From Anaerolineae bacterium (lineage in GTDB: Bacteria > Chloroflexota > Anaerolineae > Aggregatilineales > Phototrophicaceae), in NCBI GenBank assembly GCA_028284565.1, contig JANQRM010000267.1, positions 1 through 5,140 on the forward strand: a DNA stretch of 5,140 nucleotides, in the 5' to 3' direction. Below, piece by piece: positions 4,139 to 5,140 of the stretch. The notes under the pieces are model-generated. The model made no database searches. It saw only the letters and a program-made list of their open reading frames with translations, and was not told the DNA's origin. A program made the position numbers and the translations under genes. Position 1 is the stretch's first letter. Each line of letters starts with the position of its first letter.

Positions 4139-5140
4139 ATGACTACGATTTTAGGAATCGAAAGTTCCTGTGACGAGACGGCGGCGGCAATCGTCACGCA
4201 TGGGCAAAATATGTTATCGAATGTCGTCGCCTCACAAATCGACCTTCATGCCGAATTCGGCGGTGTCTTCCCTGAAATTGCCTCGCGCGCGCATGTGGAA
4301 GCCATCACCCCCGTGGTTGACCAAGCCTTGTCAGAAGCAGGCATCGGCTATGGGCAAGTCGATGCGATTGCGGTGACCCAAGGTCCCGGTTTGGTCGGGT
4401 CGCTCTTAGTCGGAATCAATTACGCCAAAGGTCTGGCTTTAGCATTAAACAAACCCTTACTAGGCATCAATCATCTCGAAGGGCATATCTATTCCCTCTG
4501 GCTGACTCAACCCTTCCGTGAAGTCGAGTTTCCTGTTCTCATTCTGATCGTATCGGGTGGACATAGCGAACTCATCTTGATGCATGAGCATGGCGATTAT
4601 CAACGACTGGGCGGGACGATTGACGATGCCGCTGGAGAAGCCTTCGATAAAGTCGGACGCATGTTAAACCTCCCTTTTCCCGGCGGACCCCATATTGAAC
4701 GGGCGGGTCAACTCGGCAATCCCACAGCGTTTAATTTCCCCCGTGCCAAGCGGGATGAAACCTATGACTTTAGTTTTAGCGGATTGAAGACAGCCGTCAT
4801 GCGCGCAGTCACCGCACAACCCTCTGCCAGCGAACGCAACAAGCGTCGTCGCCGTGCGGAGAAACATGCCAAACTACGTTCCGATATATCCGTGAATGAT
4901 GCCGCCGCGAGTTTTCAACAAGCCCTTGTCGATATTCTGGTGGAAAAGACAGCGCGCGCCGCCAAACAATACCAAGTAACCGAGATATTTCTGTCAGGAG
5001 GTGTGAGTGCCAATCAACTCTTGCGTCAAACGATGCGAAACAAAACCGACCTCCCAGTGCGTTATCCTCCCTTAGCTCTGTGTACGGACAATGCCGCTAT
5101 GATTGCCTCAGCGGGCTATTTCCGCTATATCGACGGCTTA
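4139..5140 (+). CDS. tsaD: tRNA N6-adenosine threonylcarbamoyltransferase TsaD (3' end cut by window)
   Basis: The frame from ATG at 4139 stays open to the window end, giving 334 residues without a stop. It starts with the hallmark MTTILGIESSCDETAAAIV and continues with SNVVASQIDLHAEFGG (27-42), PEIASRAHVEAI (45-56), TQGPGLVGSLLVG (80-92), the metal-binding NHLEGH with H112 and H116, VSGGHSEL (138-145), GEAFDKVGRMLNLPFPGG (166-183), FSFSGLKTAV (211-220), SGGVSANQLLR (286-296) and CTDNAAMIA (315-323) with D317 as the third metal ligand. TsaD, with TsaB and TsaE, transfers the threonylcarbamoyl group from TC-AMP to A37 of ANN-decoding tRNAs, an essential cytoplasmic step. All expected active-site motifs are intact. 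A strongly basic segment (233-247, with R236-R239) precedes NDAAASFQ and appears longer than in E. coli TsaD (337 residues in total). Only the last part of the C-terminus should be missing. No Shine-Dalgarno sequence precedes the start. Confidence 0.97.
   Translation, partial: MTTILGIESSCDETAAAIVTHGQNMLSNVVASQIDLHAEFGGVFPEIASRAHVEAITPVVDQALSEAGIGYGQVDAIAVTQGPGLVGSLLVGINYAKGLALALNKPLLGINHLEGHIYSLWLTQPFREVEFPVLILIVSGGHSELILMHEHGDYQRLGGTIDDAAGEAFDKVGRMLNLPFPGGPHIERAGQLGNPTAFNFPRAKRDETYDFSFSGLKTAVMRAVTAQPSASERNKRRRRAEKHAKLRSDISVNDAAASFQQALVDILVEKTARAAKQYQVTEIFLSGGVSANQLLRQTMRNKTDLPVRYPPLALCTDNAAMIASAGYFRYIDGL

Noticed and set aside
4664..4867. Minus-strand open frame within tsaD
   Set aside because: It is antisense to highly conserved tsaD sequence and looks like a by-product of its codon use.

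Overview
The window looks like a chromosomal segment from a bacterium of about 50% GC, most likely a member of the Chloroflexota (Anaerolineae-like). The main clue is the secreted protein at 2607-4058. Its C-terminal SH3-like module (CADGYAWW...GWT.EGD...YWLEP) matches, from memory, a module common in that phylum. This assignment is inference and was not tested by a search. No mobile element, CRISPR array, rRNA or tRNA is visible, and no gene-free stretch exceeds 300 bases.

Layout: (1) the 3' end of a J-domain protein gene (+, 2-187), cut by the window edge; (2) an HxlR/DUF24 redox-type regulator (-, 172-555) whose 3' end overlaps that gene tail to tail; (3) a 164-base divergent control region with two candidate operators; (4) an NmrA/QorB-type NAD(P)-binding oxidoreductase (+, 720-1586); (5) a 12-bp-stem hairpin at 1600-1634 placed to end transcription from both sides; (6) a two-gene ArsR-SRPBCC/AHSA1 operon on the minus strand (2478 down to 1653, genes overlapping by 14 bases); (7) its control region, with a consensus sigma70 promoter covered by two tandem perfect inverted repeats; (8) a secreted, probably beta-propeller plus SH3 protein (+, 2607-4058); (9) tsaD, the tRNA t6A synthesis gene (+, from 4139), which runs off the right edge.

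The central part (172-2478) consists of two compact one-regulator/one-effector modules facing each other: hxlR with its divergent oxidoreductase, and arsR with its co-transcribed SRPBCC protein. The first resembles known electrophile/quinone-response pairs, in which an HxlR-family repressor with a conserved cysteine controls an adjacent quinone or azo reductase gene. The second is a widespread pairing of largely unknown ligand. The best new observation is in the arsR promoter. A perfect TTGACA/TATAAT pair places the predicted transcription start on the A of the start codon, predicting a leaderless mRNA, and two copies of TATAACT-N4-AGTTATA cover the promoter. I see no evidence for a wholly new multi-gene system here.
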